Both the position numbers and the translations under genes were made by a program. Under the pieces are notes generated by a model. The model saw nothing but the letters and a program-made list of their open reading frames with translations. It made no database searches and was not told the origin of the DNA. Source: Athalassotoga saccharophila (GTDB lineage Bacteria; Thermotogota; Thermotogae; Mesoaciditogales; Mesoaciditogaceae). Taken from it: a stretch of DNA of 64,000 bases. Positions 25,768 to 35,184 of this stretch are shown one piece after another (position 1 is the first letter of the stretch; each line of letters starts with the position of its first letter). The DNA is taken from contig NZ_AP019551.1 of the NCBI RefSeq assembly GCF_009936215.1, forward strand, positions 1,326,708-1,390,707, in the 5' to 3' direction.

Positions 25768-26480
25768 GTGAAAGGATAAATTCCATCTTTTCGAAAATAC
25801 ACAAAAATTATGATGCAATGAACAGGATCATGAGTTTTGGGATCGATGTGAGATGGAGAAAGATAGCCGCTAAAAAGATGATAGAGGACATCGGTCAAAA
25901 TTCAAAGATTTTGGATATAGCGACGGGTACAGGAGATCTGGCGCTTGCGATTTACGATACGGCCGAAAAGTCGAACAAAAAAATTGAGTTGTATGCGATG
26001 GACATAAACAAAGAAATGATAGAAATCGCAAAGAAAAAATTTGGGAACAGAAAAATAAGCGTGATACATGGAGATGCGTTGAAAATGCCATATTCCGACA
26101 ATTTTTTTGATGCCATAAGTGTTGGATTCGGAGCAAGAAATTTTGATGATCTCAAAATTTTTTCTGATGAATTAATGAGAGTACTTAAAGATGGAGGCTT
26201 TTTTGTCATAATGGATATGGCTTTGCCCAAGAAAAAATATCAACGCATGCTTTTCAAGTTCTATTTTCAGATAATACGTTTTTGGGGACATTTCATAGAC
26301 AGAGAATCTTATGAATGGCTCATATCAAGTATAGAACATTTTGACTTTGAAAAATTCAAAGTCATTTTGGAAAAGAGTGGATTCGAAAATGTAAGATACG
26401 ATCCTCTAAGTTTTGGGATAACTTACGTGATTTCTGGAAAGAAAGGTAAAAGGGTGCTTGACAAAACTAAAGAGTTGTGA
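25764..26480 (+). CDS. menG: Demethylmenaquinone/ubiquinone methyltransferase (MenG/UbiE)
   Basis: SAM-dependent C-methyltransferase that completes quinone synthesis, 238 residues. The family hallmarks are present: FSKIHKNYDAMNRIMSFGIDVRWRK at the start, the SAM loop ILDIATGTGDLAL, and the MPYSDNFFDAISVGFGARNFDD segment. ATG 25764 overlaps the cytochrome b stop (ATGA), so the two are translated together. This links a quinone to the b-type complex. No other men genes are in the window, so the substrate could be menaquinone or a related quinone. Confidence 0.88.
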   Translation: MSERINSIFSKIHKNYDAMNRIMSFGIDVRWRKIAAKKMIEDIGQNSKILDIATGTGDLALAIYDTAEKSNKKIELYAMDINKEMIEIAKKKFGNRKISVIHGDALKMPYSDNFFDAISVGFGARNFDDLKIFSDELMRVLKDGGFFVIMDMALPKKKYQRMLFKFYFQIIRFWGHFIDRESYEWLISSIEHFDFEKFKVILEKSGFENVRYDPLSFGITYVISGKKGKRVLDKTKEL

Positions 26481-26796
26481 AGTGCATGAAATGATTGTGA
26501 TATATTAATTTCCGGGGTATTAACTTGAGATTTTTAATAGTTAAAGACTCGATTACGGAAGCCCAATGATTGCGTAGTGTTAATGCTTTTTACGACGTCT
26601 TGCACAAATTTGTAGCAACTTCGATTTGTGGTATTATAAAAATGGTGTCTCCTTTCTTTGTTCTCTAATCCAATGATACCTCATTGGAAAAGAATAGGAG
26701 ACACCTTATACTTCCAGTTGGTGATAAAATAAAACATGGTGTTAAGAAAGGGAAAATCGCCAGATAATGAACTCAAACAATTAAAGGAGGTTAAAA
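26481..26796 (+). other. 316-bp intergenic region before kdpA
   Basis: The longest gap in the window. It holds a possible promoter (TTGTAG 26610-26615, 16-bp spacer, TATTAT 26632-26637), a large nested stem-loop (26644-26705), an AAAGGAGG ribosome site for kdpA, and about 120 bp after menG in which I see nothing identifiable. No c-di-AMP riboswitch motif was recognised. Confidence 0.6.
26644..26705 (+). promoter_or_regulatory. Nested stem-loop in the kdp leader
   Basis: An outer stem of 16 bp (GGTGTCTCCTTTCTTT with its complement, one bulged T) encloses a 9-nt bulge and a perfect 8-bp inner stem TCCAATGA-TACC-TCATTGGA. It begins about 7 nt after the predicted -10, so it would be the very 5' end of the kdp mRNA. 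There is no T-run after it, which speaks against a terminator. It may be an RNA control element or the relic of a small inverted-repeat element. Confidence 0.6.
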
Positions 26797-28542
26797 TTGA
26801 CGAACGGTTTGAGTAATATCAGTATTGCACTTGACTTACTTGAATTTGGAATTTTCTTTGTCATTTTAACATTGATCGTCAAACCAGTTGGAAAATACAT
26901 AGCGGCAGTTTATACCGGAAAAAGGACTTTTTTAAGTCCTTTAATTTCTCCGGTTGAAAAATGGATTTATCGTCTAACAGGTATTGATGCCAATCAAGAG
27001 ATGAACTGGAAAGAATATACTCTTTCCATGTTGTTGTTTAATTTTATAGGTTTCATAGCGCTATTTTTGATACTCATCTTTCAGGGTTCTCTGCCTTTAA
27101 ACCCTGAACATTTCAAGGGATTTTCTTTGTCTTTGGCTTTCAACACGGCGATCAGTTTTATCACAAACACAAACTGGCAAGCCTATTCTGGAGAATCTAT
27201 GGCAAGTTATTTCACACAAATGGCAGGATTTGCTGTACAGAATTTTTTATCGGCCGCCACCGGTATGGCGATCCTGATGGCATTGATACGAGGGATCTCG
27301 CGTAAAAACACCAAAGCAATTGGGAATTTTTGGTCTGACATAACAAAAGGCACACTTTACATCTTACTTCCATTATCAATAATAGCAGCCGTTTTTTTCG
27401 TGTCTCAGGGCGTCATACAAAACTTTAACTCTTACAAAACAATTGACTTTCTCCAGCCTATTGTCACGCAAAGTGGAACAGTAACACATCAAATTCTGCC
27501 AATGGGACCCGTTGCCTCTCAAGAAGCGATAAAACTACTCGGCACAAATGGAGGAGGGTTCTTTGGAGCAAATTCAGCACATCCATATGAAAATCCAAAT
27601 CCTCTGACGAATTTTATTGAAGCATTCCTGATAATTTTGATACCTGCCTCGTTGACATACACGTTTGGCAAAATGGTGGGCGATACAAGGCAGGGATGGG
27701 CCATATATATAGTTATGCTTTCCATATTGATTATCTTTTTAGGTGTACAATATTATTCCCAAATAAGAGGCGATCCTCTAATAACCAATATGGGGGTTTC
27801 TGGGCCTTACATGGAGGGAATGGAATCGAGATTTGGAGTGGGTGGTACTGTACTCTTTTCGACAGTTACAACGGGTGTAGCCTGTGGGGCTGTCAATGCG
27901 TCTATGGATTCATTAACGCCGATAGGCGGCATGAGTTCAATGCTGCTCATTCTTTTGAGCGAGGTTGCGTTTGGAGGAATTGGATCGGGTCTGTACACAA
28001 TGCTTGCCTTTGTGATCATAGCCGTGTTCATAGCGGGACTTATGATAGGCAGAACTCCCGAGTACATGGGTAAAAAAATAGAAGTAAAAGAAATGTGGAT
28101 GGCCGTTATAACGGCTTTAACCTCAGGAATTGTGATACTTATATTTACATCGATAGCATTGGTAACAAAAAGCGGAACATCTGCCATTTTAAATCCCGGA
28201 GCACATGGATTAAGCGAGATTCTTTACGCGTTTGCTTCAACGGCAAATAACAATGGAAGCGCATTTGCAGGATTGAGTGCTAACACACTCTTTTACAACT
28301 TAACGACTGGTTTTGCAATGCTTATTGGTAGATATATTCCTGCCATAGCCATTCTTGTCATGTCCGGATCTTTGGCAGAAAAAAAATATACGCCGCCCAA
28401 CGCTGGTACATTACCGACACACAAACCAGCATTTATGGTATGGCTCTTTGCGATCGTCATAATAGTTGGTGCCCTGACATTCTTTGCAGCCCTTGCGATG
28501 GGTCCTGTTGTTGAAAATCTCATCATGTGGGGAGGCATTTGA
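26797..28542 (+). CDS. kdpA: K+-transporting ATPase subunit A
   Basis: Potassium-conducting channel-like subunit of the high-affinity Kdp pump, 581 residues, about 10-12 hydrophobic segments. Four pore-loop-like regions of the KdpA type are seen, for example [44 protein letters not shown] and [15 protein letters not shown] 26797 is the start, 8 bp after AAAGGAGG. No kdpF gene was seen between the leader and kdpA. First gene of kdpABCD. Confidence 0.96.
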   Translation: MTNGLSNISIALDLLEFGIFFVILTLIVKPVGKYIAAVYTGKRTFLSPLISPVEKWIYRLTGIDANQEMNWKEYTLSMLLFNFIGFIALFLILIFQGSLPLNPEHFKGFSLSLAFNTAISFITNTNWQAYSGESMASYFTQMAGFAVQNFLSAATGMAILMALIRGISRKNTKAIGNFWSDITKGTLYILLPLSIIAAVFFVSQGVIQNFNSYKTIDFLQPIVTQSGTVTHQILPMGPVASQEAIKLLGTNGGGFFGANSAHPYENPNPLTNFIEAFLIILIPASLTYTFGKMVGDTRQGWAIYIVMLSILIIFLGVQYYSQIRGDPLITNMGVSGPYMEGMESRFGVGGTVLFSTVTTGVACGAVNASMDSLTPIGGMSSMLLILLSEVAFGGIGSGLYTMLAFVIIAVFIAGLMIGRTPEYMGKKIEVKEMWMAVITALTSGIVILIFTSIALVTKSGTSAILNPGAHGLSEILYAFASTANNNGSAFAGLSANTLFYNLTTGFAMLIGRYIPAIAILVMSGSLAEKKYTPPNAGTLPTHKPAFMVWLFAIVIIVGALTFFAALAMGPVVENLIMWGGI

Positions 28543-28543
28543 C

Positions 28544-30598
28544 GTGCAATCAAGGGATAATTCCATTTTCGATTCAAAATTGTTAAAAAGTGCTTTGAAA
28601 GGGTCTTTCAAAAAATTAAATCCGTTTGCTTTATATTCAAACCCTGTCATGTTGGCAGTTGAGATAGGCAGTATCATAACAACTTTGGAATTCGCATTCA
28701 CATTGTTTTCACATCGTGGAAGTCCTATATGGTTTTCGGGCATGATCTCTTTATGGCTTTGGTTAACAGTACTTTTCTCGAATTTTGCCGAATCAATAGC
28801 TGAAAGTCGTGGAAAAGCAAGGGCAGAATCGATGAGAAAGACAAGAACTGAAGTAATGGCAAAAAAACTCAAAAAACCTTCCTTTGACAGTGCATACGAC
28901 ATGGTACCATCTACGAAATTGCAAAAAGGTGATTTAATACTCGTTGAAGCGAATGATCTTATAGCAAGTGATGGAGAAGTGATAGAAGGAGCAGCCCTTG
29001 TAGATGAATCGGCAGTTACGGGAGAATCGGCGCCAGTTGTAAGAGAGGCAGGAGGAGATAGAAGTGCCGTCACAGGCGGAACAAAGGTCATATCAAATAA
29101 GATCATAGTGAAGGTAACGTCAGATCCGGGCGAAACCTTCCTTGATAAAATGATTTCACTTGTAGAAGGGGCAAAAAGAAGAAAGACACCAAATGAAGTG
29201 GCTCTTGAGGTATTACTCATATCGTTAACCGTGATTTTCATACTTGTTGTCATAAATTTAAGTGCACTTTCCATTTACAGTGTTCAATCGGTTGGAAGAG
29301 GTACACCGGTATCATTGACTATACTCGTTGCCCTTTTCGTTTGTCTTGCTCCGACTACGATAGCCGCTCTGCTACCGGCCATTGGAATTGCAGGTATGGA
29401 TAGATTGTTCAGAAAAAATGTCATCGCTCTTTCGGGAAAGGCAATAGAAGCGGCCGGAGATGTAAATGTTTTACTTTTGGATAAGACAGGTACGATAACA
29501 CTCGGAAACAGGGAAGCGGCCGAGTTCATCCCGGTTGGAAATCATACGGAGCAGGAATGCGCTGAGGTTGCATTGATGTCTTCGCTAACAGACGAAACTC
29601 CCGAAGGAAGAAGCATCGTTGTTTTTGCAAAAACAAAGTATAAATTGCGTGTAACGGAAGTGCCGAAGAATGCAAAAACTATAAATTTTAGCGCAAAAAC
29701 AAGAATGAGCGGCATAGATATTGAAAACCATAGTTATCGTAAAGGATCTGCCGATGCGATGATAGAGTACATAAAAAATTTAGGTGGAAAGATCCCGGAT
29801 GATCTTCAACAAAAAGTAGAAAAAGTCGCTAAAGCTGGAGGTACTCCTCTTGTTATAAGTAAAGACGCCGAAATAATAGGCGTTATAAATCTTAAAGACA
29901 TTTTGAAAAAAGGTATTCAGGAACGCTTTCAACAGTTAAGACGCATGGGAATAAAAACCATTATGATAACGGGGGATAATCCTCTTACGGCAGCAACTAT
30001 CGCTGCCGAAGCCCAGGTTGATGATTTTGTTGCTGAGGCGAAACCAGAGGATAAATTGAAACTTATCAAACAATACCAAGAACAGGGATACATGGTCGCC
30101 ATGACTGGAGATGGTACAAATGATGCTCCTGCACTCGCTCAAGCAGATGTTGCTGTGGCTATGAACACGGGAACGCAACCTGCGCGCGAGGCCGCAAACG
30201 TCATAGATCTTGACAGTAATCCAACGAAATTGCTCGATATAGTGGAAATAGGAAAGCACATATTAATGACAAGAGGTGCATTGACGACATTTAGCATCGC
30301 AAACGATATAGCAAAATACTTTGTCATTATTCCGGCCGCCGTGGCATCAATATATCCACAATTACAAATTTTGAATATCATGCATCTTACAAATCCATAT
30401 CTTGCTATTTTATCGGCTGTCATATTCAACGCGATAATAATTCCGATCCTGATCCCGCTTGCTTTGAAAGGAACATGGTATAAACCTATGCCGGCGGATA
30501 AGTTGCTAACTTACAATTTGCTTATCTATGGAGGCGGTGGTTTGATAGTTCCTTTTATCGGCATAAAATTGATCTACATGTTTATAAGTTTGATATGA
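28544..30598 (+). CDS. kdpB: K+-transporting ATPase subunit B
   Basis: P1A-type ATPase that hydrolyses ATP for K+ uptake, 684 residues. Visible motifs: TGESAPV, the phosphorylation site [12 protein letters not shown], the KGSADAM nucleotide-binding segment and hinge [27 protein letters not shown] 28544 follows the kdpA stop by one base with GGGGAGG upstream; in-frame starts further up lie inside kdpA and are unlikely. The distal membrane region with [15 protein letters not shown] is intact. Confidence 0.97.
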   Translation: MQSRDNSIFDSKLLKSALKGSFKKLNPFALYSNPVMLAVEIGSIITTLEFAFTLFSHRGSPIWFSGMISLWLWLTVLFSNFAESIAESRGKARAESMRKTRTEVMAKKLKKPSFDSAYDMVPSTKLQKGDLILVEANDLIASDGEVIEGAALVDESAVTGESAPVVREAGGDRSAVTGGTKVISNKIIVKVTSDPGETFLDKMISLVEGAKRRKTPNEVALEVLLISLTVIFILVVINLSALSIYSVQSVGRGTPVSLTILVALFVCLAPTTIAALLPAIGIAGMDRLFRKNVIALSGKAIEAAGDVNVLLLDKTGTITLGNREAAEFIPVGNHTEQECAEVALMSSLTDETPEGRSIVVFAKTKYKLRVTEVPKNAKTINFSAKTRMSGIDIENHSYRKGSADAMIEYIKNLGGKIPDDLQQKVEKVAKAGGTPLVISKDAEIIGVINLKDILKKGIQERFQQLRRMGIKTIMITGDNPLTAATIAAEAQVDDFVAEAKPEDKLKLIKQYQEQGYMVAMTGDGTNDAPALAQADVAVAMNTGTQPAREAANVIDLDSNPTKLLDIVEIGKHILMTRGALTTFSIANDIAKYFVIIPAAVASIYPQLQILNIMHLTNPYLAILSAVIFNAIIIPILIPLALKGTWYKPMPADKLLTYNLLIYGGGGLIVPFIGIKLIYMFISLI

Positions 30599-30608
30599 GG
30601 TGGACAGC

Positions 30609-31190
30609 ATGATAAAACAATTAAAAGCATCCATTTTGATCTTCGTGATTTTATTCGTGATAGTTGGTTTTTTGTATCCTTTACTTATAACGGTAATTGG
30701 AAACGTTTTTTTTCCGTGGCAAGCGAATGGAAGCATAATTTACAAAGGCAATGAACCGATAGGATCTGAATTGATAGGACAACCATTTTCAAATCCAGGT
30801 CTTTTTTGGTCGAGACCATCTTCCACCGCCGAATTTCCATACAATGCTCTCGATTCCGGTGGATCTAATCTTGGTCCAACAAACAAAATGCTTATAGACC
30901 GTGTTGAAAACAGAATAAAGATACTTAGAAATTCCGGTATAACCGGCAGCATCCCTTCCGAACTTGTTCTTGGATCAGGAAGTAATTTGGATCCAGATAT
31001 CAATTTGGAATCCGCGCTTGTGCAAATTCCGAGAATATCTAAAGTTACTCATATACCTGAAAATGTTTTGAGAAATCTTGTCTTTGAGCATTTAAATGGC
31101 AGAACCTTTGGATTCATGGGAGCAAGGGTTATAAATGTTTTGGAATTGAATTTAGCATTGATGAATTTGGAGAAAGTATATGGCAGATGA
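30609..31190 (+). CDS. kdpC: K+-transporting ATPase subunit C
   Basis: 193-residue KdpC with one N-terminal membrane helix (ILIFVILFVIVGFLYPLLITVIG) and the family segments GSELIGQPFSNPGLFWSRPSS, ASGSNLDPD-like GSGSNLDPDI and LNLALMNL near the end. It stabilises the KdpAB complex and ATP binding. ATG 30609 is preferred over a GTG 9 bp upstream because GAGGTGG precedes it at proper distance. Overlaps kdpD by 11 bp. Confidence 0.96.
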   Translation: MIKQLKASILIFVILFVIVGFLYPLLITVIGNVFFPWQANGSIIYKGNEPIGSELIGQPFSNPGLFWSRPSSTAEFPYNALDSGGSNLGPTNKMLIDRVENRIKILRNSGITGSIPSELVLGSGSNLDPDINLESALVQIPRISKVTHIPENVLRNLVFEHLNGRTFGFMGARVINVLELNLALMNLEKVYGR

Positions 31191-33138
31191 AGAGGTAAGA
31201 CCATCTCCGGAAGAATTACTTGAAATAGCAAATAGAGAAGAAAAATCTAAGCGCGGGAAATTGACCATTTATTTTGGAGCCGCTCCTGGCGTAGGGAAAA
31301 CTTATGCCATGCTCAGCGATGCTCACGCGCGGAAAGCCGAAGGCATAGATGTTGTTATAGGTTACGTTGAAACACATAAAAGGCCCGAAACTGAAGCATT
31401 GCTCGATGGTTTAGAAATAATACCTCCTTTGATCACAGATTACAAGGGAATAAAACTTCAAGAAGTGCCAATCGAAAAGATCAAAGAAAGGAAACCACAA
31501 CTTGTAATCATAGACGAACTTGCTCATACCAATGCTCCCGGGTCCAAGAACATGAAAAGATACCAAGATATTGAAGAAATTCTTAACTATGGAATAGATG
31601 TTTACACGGCAATGAACGTGCAGCATCTTGAAAGTTTAAAGGATGTTGTCTTTCAAATAACCAATATAAGGGTCCATGAAACCGTCCCGGACAAATTTGT
31701 GATGGAAGCAAACGAGATAAAATTGGTGGATCTACCTCCGGAAGAACTTTTAAAGCGTCTCCGAGACGGAAAGGTATACGTTAAAGACATGGCCGAGCAG
31801 GCTGTACATAAATTCTTTAGACCCGGTAATTTACTTGCGCTTCGTCAATTGGCTCTAAGGGTTTTGGCAGATAACGTTGATGAAAAAATGCGCAATTACA
31901 TGAAAGCTCATGCCATAGCAGGTCCTTGGGTTACAAAGGAAAGAGTGCTTGTTGGAATATTTGCAAGTCCTTACGCGGAAAAACTTGTGAGGGCGACTTA
32001 CAGATTGGCAAATGAACTTGGTGCTGAATGGATCGCCTTACATGTTGAAACGGGAAAAAACAAGGATTTTTCCGCACAAGAAAATAAATGGCTAAATGAT
32101 GCTCTCGAACTTGCAAGAAGTTTGGGTGGGTGGGTTGCGTGGGTGAAAGGTAATGATGTGACACATGAAATAATAAATTACGCTAAAAGCCATAATGTAA
32201 ATAAGATAATAATAGGGAAACCTAAAAAAGCCGGCCTTTTTCATACAATTTCCGATAGATTTATATTCGAAGCCAAAGGAATAGACATCTACATGATAGA
32301 AACTCAAATTGATAAAACTTCCTTTGAAAGACCGAAATACCATTTCAGAGTACATGAATTTTTGAATTACCTGTCGAGTGCCGCCGGTGTTGCACTTGCT
32401 ACTGGAATATCATTGCTTTTAAAAAATCAACTGACGGGATTTGACATGATGTTCATCTTCTTAATTCCTTTGGTGTTAACGGCACTTTACCTTGGAATAG
32501 GGCCATCTATATTTGCAATTTTTTTGAGCATTTTAACCTATGACTATCTCTTCACCCGCCCATATTTCAGTTTCGAGATCTCCGATTTCAGTCATTTAAT
32601 TTCATTCGTCGTTTACACAAGCATAGTTGTTGTCATAAGTATACTCGCCTCCCAATCAAGAAAAAGGGTCTTCTTGTTAAAAGAAAGTGAATCGAGAAGC
32701 AATGCTCTTTATGAATTCAGCAGAGATCTTGCTACGGTCGAGAGCGTCGATAATGTGCTTTCTCTTATGGTAAATCATATAAAAAGATTATTTAATTGTG
32801 AAATAGCCATTTTTCTTCTTGAAGGAGAAAAACTTTCAATTGTAGCAAAAACAGAGAATTTTGAGATAAATACTGAATCATCTGGTATAGCTTCGTGGGT
32901 ATTGATAAACAAAAAACCCGCAGGTTTTGGCACCGAAACGATATCAAATGCAAAGGTTTTCTGTTTACCCTTGATGACCTCTAAAGATGAAGCCATAGGT
33001 GTTATAGAATTCGATTTCATGGGAAATAAACAAATTCTCACAATGGAAAACATAATTGTACTTGAAACAATAAGCCACATTGGGGCCATGGCAATAGAGA
33101 GAATAAAAAACATAACAAACAAGACAGATTCGAATTGA
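31180..33138 (+). CDS. kdpD: KdpD-type sensor protein lacking the histidine kinase module
   Basis: 652 residues; full KdpD is about 890. Domains in order: KdpD N-terminal domain with Walker A GAAPGVGKT (about residues 32-40) and VIIDELAHTNAPGS; a universal-stress-protein-like domain (about 245-370); four closely spaced membrane helices (about 390-490); a GAF domain (about 515-640). The protein stops at ...ITNKTDSN exactly where HisKA and HATPase domains should begin. No kdpE follows. It may still bind a ligand and act by interaction, as short KdpD forms are suggested to do, or be a decayed sensor. A possible insertion-sequence end lies 150 bp downstream. Confidence 0.92.
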   Translation: MADEEVRPSPEELLEIANREEKSKRGKLTIYFGAAPGVGKTYAMLSDAHARKAEGIDVVIGYVETHKRPETEALLDGLEIIPPLITDYKGIKLQEVPIEKIKERKPQLVIIDELAHTNAPGSKNMKRYQDIEEILNYGIDVYTAMNVQHLESLKDVVFQITNIRVHETVPDKFVMEANEIKLVDLPPEELLKRLRDGKVYVKDMAEQAVHKFFRPGNLLALRQLALRVLADNVDEKMRNYMKAHAIAGPWVTKERVLVGIFASPYAEKLVRATYRLANELGAEWIALHVETGKNKDFSAQENKWLNDALELARSLGGWVAWVKGNDVTHEIINYAKSHNVNKIIIGKPKKAGLFHTISDRFIFEAKGIDIYMIETQIDKTSFERPKYHFRVHEFLNYLSSAAGVALATGISLLLKNQLTGFDMMFIFLIPLVLTALYLGIGPSIFAIFLSILTYDYLFTRPYFSFEISDFSHLISFVVYTSIVVVISILASQSRKRVFLLKESESRSNALYEFSRDLATVESVDNVLSLMVNHIKRLFNCEIAIFLLEGEKLSIVAKTENFEINTESSGIASWVLINKKPAGFGTETISNAKVFCLPLMTSKDEAIGVIEFDFMGNKQILTMENIIVLETISHIGAMAIERIKNITNKTDSN

Positions 33139-33218
33139 CAGGTTTTATCTTGAGTGAATTCAATGATAAATGGATCGTGCAAAGTTGTAAATCCAAAGAC
33201 CGTTGAAGTTATAAGGGA

Positions 33219-33337
33219 AAAAGGAAGGTTAGCAAATACTTAAATGATCTGTCTGCCCCAACAGATAGAAATTTAGAGTTTTAACGTCCTTTTAAGCAAG
33301 AATTCTCCTACTTCTATAAGTGGTGGGAGCATGTCAC
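33219..33337 (+). mobile_element. IS200/IS605-like tnpB tail and right-end remnant
   Basis: 33291-33308 reads TTTAAGCAAGAATTCTCC, followed by an ACTT-CTAT-AAGT hairpin and GGAGCATGTCAC, matching in inverse orientation the footprint at 24247-24285. One frame here reads APTDRNLEF-stop-RPFKQEFSYFYKWWEHVTE; the KQEFSYFY part is the kind of C-terminal tail that TnpB proteins have when they run into the element end. Two in-frame stops show it is dead. The rest of the element is absent. Confidence 0.5.
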
Positions 33338-33385
33338 TGAAAGCTTTAATTTTCCTTCATCTGTAAGAAATCTTTTTAGCGTACA

Positions 33386-33397
33386 ATCTGTACAGAT
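33386..33397. promoter_or_regulatory. Palindromic operator candidate before the DHA2 exporter
   Basis: ATCTGTACAGAT is a perfect 12-bp palindrome that overlaps a possible -10 TACAAT (33382-33387). Half-site-like copies ATCTGTA (33359-33365) and ACAGAT (33407 region) flank it. It lies about 28 bp before the exporter's ATG and may be the site of a TetR or MarR-type repressor, which is not encoded nearby. Confidence 0.5.
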
Positions 33398-33424
33398 ATA
33401 TCTTAACAGATAGAGGTGCAATGC

Positions 33425-35026
33425 ATGCCAGAAAAAAACATTTCAAGAAGAATTGCCTTTGGTGCTTTGGCGACGGTTATGCTTGGTGTCTTTATGTCTT
33501 CAATGGATCAAACCGTCGTTGGAACTGCGATGCCGAGAATAATAGATGAACTGGGAGGAATGTCTTTATATTCATGGGTCTTTACGGCCTATATGTTAGC
33601 ATCGACTATTTTCATACCAATCTTTGGTAAGATGTCAGATATTTTCGGAAGGAAATACTTCTACATGGGCGGTATGCTTACATTCATGGCCTTTTCATGG
33701 ATTGCAGGCCTTTCTCAGAACATATACTGGCTCATAGGAGCAAGGGCCTTTCAGGGGATAGGCGCTGCGGCTCTCATGGCAGTTGGCCCTGCCATAATAG
33801 GTGATGTCTTTACCCCAAGAGAAAGGGGAAAGTACCAAGGCCTAATAGGAGCCGTTTTTGCGGTATCGAGTATAATCGGCCCTTTGATAGGAGGATACCT
33901 TACAGATCGGATAAGTTGGCACTGGGTATTTTACGTTAACATGCCAATAGGAATACCCGCACTCGTTATGGCTTACTTCTTCCTGTCGAAAGAACTTGGC
34001 GGCAACTCAAAGGCTAAAGTCGATTATTGGGGATCAATATTACTTGGCGGAATGATCTTTTCTCTTTTGATGGGACTTTCTTACGCTTCTATTGACAATT
34101 CATGGATCGAGCCTCAGGTTTGGGGACTCTTTATAATCTCTGCGATGCTTTTTGTTCCATTTTATTTTGTCGAGAGAAAAATACAGGAACCTATTTTGGA
34201 ATTGAAATTGTTCAAAAATCAAGTGTTTACCGTTGCAAACTCAATGAATTTTCTCGTCGGATTCTCTCTATTTTCTCTCTCTGTTTATATCCCTCTGTTC
34301 GTTCAGGGAGTTCAAGGCCAGTCGGCCACAAATTCAGGGCTAATTCTTATGCCCGTCATGCTTGCATCGATGGCATCGAGCGTATTGGGTGGATTTTACA
34401 TATCACGGGCTGGGAAATACAAACTCGTATTCATTGCCGGATCGATTTTGACAACGATAGGATTGTTTTTAATATCTCGTATAACTTACGACGTTCCTAT
34501 CTTAAAACTTGACACCTATATGATACTTGCAGGCTTTGGTGTTGGAGTTACAATGGGTATGATGATGGTTGTCATTCAAAGTGCCGTTGATAGAAAATAT
34601 ACGGGCCTTGCCCTTTCATCTGTCCAATTTTTCAGGAGTATAGGAGGAACTGTCGGGACGGCCGTATTTGGCACGATTGTAAACACGACTTACACTTCAC
34701 AATTGACCGGTATTCCGAAAATATTGGATTATATGCTTCCAAAGGATTTACTCTCTTCGATGAATTCGCCTCAGTTTCTCATGAATAAAAATCAAATTCT
34801 TTCAAAAACGCCTGTAACGATTCACGCGATTTTGAACGGGGTCTTTAACGATATGGCAAAATATCTTGCAAATTCCATAACCTATGCCTTTTTGATTGCC
34901 GCGATCGCTTCAATAGGATTGATAGTGCTTTCCATTGCTATAAAAAGGATAAAGATAATCGAAGATACGCAAAAGAGTACTGCAAAAACAAAATTGGCCC
35001 GCAGAAAAGCGATAAGCGAGGATTGA
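33425..35026 (+). CDS. MFS drug exporter, DHA2 (EmrB/QacA) type
   Basis: 533 residues with about 14 hydrophobic segments, the DHA2 pattern. Motif D1 appears as MSSMDQTVVGTAMPRI, motif A as GKMSDIFGRKYFYMGG, motif B as GARAFQGIGAAALMAVGPAIIGD and motif C as GAVFAVSSIIGPLIGGYL. It probably exports lipophilic compounds by proton antiport. ATG 33425 with AGAGGTG upstream is preferred over GTG 33416. It stands alone: IS remnant before it, tRNA-Gly after it. Confidence 0.93.
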   Translation: MPEKNISRRIAFGALATVMLGVFMSSMDQTVVGTAMPRIIDELGGMSLYSWVFTAYMLASTIFIPIFGKMSDIFGRKYFYMGGMLTFMAFSWIAGLSQNIYWLIGARAFQGIGAAALMAVGPAIIGDVFTPRERGKYQGLIGAVFAVSSIIGPLIGGYLTDRISWHWVFYVNMPIGIPALVMAYFFLSKELGGNSKAKVDYWGSILLGGMIFSLLMGLSYASIDNSWIEPQVWGLFIISAMLFVPFYFVERKIQEPILELKLFKNQVFTVANSMNFLVGFSLFSLSVYIPLFVQGVQGQSATNSGLILMPVMLASMASSVLGGFYISRAGKYKLVFIAGSILTTIGLFLISRITYDVPILKLDTYMILAGFGVGVTMGMMMVVIQSAVDRKYTGLALSSVQFFRSIGGTVGTAVFGTIVNTTYTSQLTGIPKILDYMLPKDLLSSMNSPQFLMNKNQILSKTPVTIHAILNGVFNDMAKYLANSITYAFLIAAIASIGLIVLSIAIKRIKIIEDTQKSTAKTKLARRKAISED

Positions 35027-35028
35027 AC

Positions 35029-35057
35029 TTGATTTAGAATATCTCTTATGGTAAAAT
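35029..35057 (+). promoter_or_regulatory. Promoter of tRNA-Gly
   Basis: TTGATT (35029-35034), 17-bp spacer, TAAAAT (35052-35057), 8 bp before the mature tRNA 5' end. A second reading, TTGAAC with TATGGT at 18 bp, overlaps it. Confidence 0.7.
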
Positions 35058-35065
35058 TTTTGTGT

Positions 35066-35141
35066 GCGGCCATAGCTCAGTTGGTAGAGCATCAGCTTCC
35101 CAAGTTGAGGGTCGCGGGTTCAAGCCCCGTTGGCCGCTCCA
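35066..35141 (+). tRNA. tRNA-Gly (anticodon CCC)
   Basis: Cloverleaf with 7-bp acceptor GCGGCCA/TGGCCGC, D-arm GCTCAGTTGGTAGAGC, anticodon stem TCAGC/GTTGA with loop TTCCCAA (anticodon CCC, reads GGG), T-arm GCGGGTTCAAGCCCCGT, discriminator T, and encoded CCA. 76 nt. Confidence 0.97.
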
Positions 35142-35143
35142 TA

Positions 35144-35169
35144 GCCCTCTTTCGTGAGGGCATTTTATT
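35144..35169 (+). terminator. Rho-independent terminator after tRNA-Gly
   Basis: 6-bp stem GCCCTC/GAGGGC with loop TTTCGT, followed by ATTTTATT. It sits 2 bp after the tRNA CCA and 15 bp before the nitroreductase gene, for which I see no separate promoter, so some read-through is likely. Confidence 0.75.
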
Positions 35170-35184
35170 ATGTGAGGTGAGTTT

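Noticed and set aside
26481-26796. c-di-AMP (ydaO) riboswitch before kdpA
   Set aside because: Expected from other kdp operons, but none of its conserved segments could be recognised; only the nested stem-loop is present.
26736-26816. 26-codon reading frame overlapping the kdpA start, a possible leader peptide
   Set aside because: No ribosome binding site precedes its ATG, no run of regulatory codons is seen, and it spans the kdpA ribosome site by chance.
28411-29274. 287-codon minus-strand frame opposite the start of kdpB
   Set aside because: Antisense shadow of well-supported kdpA/kdpB coding; composition is Ser/Thr-biased as expected from reverse reading.
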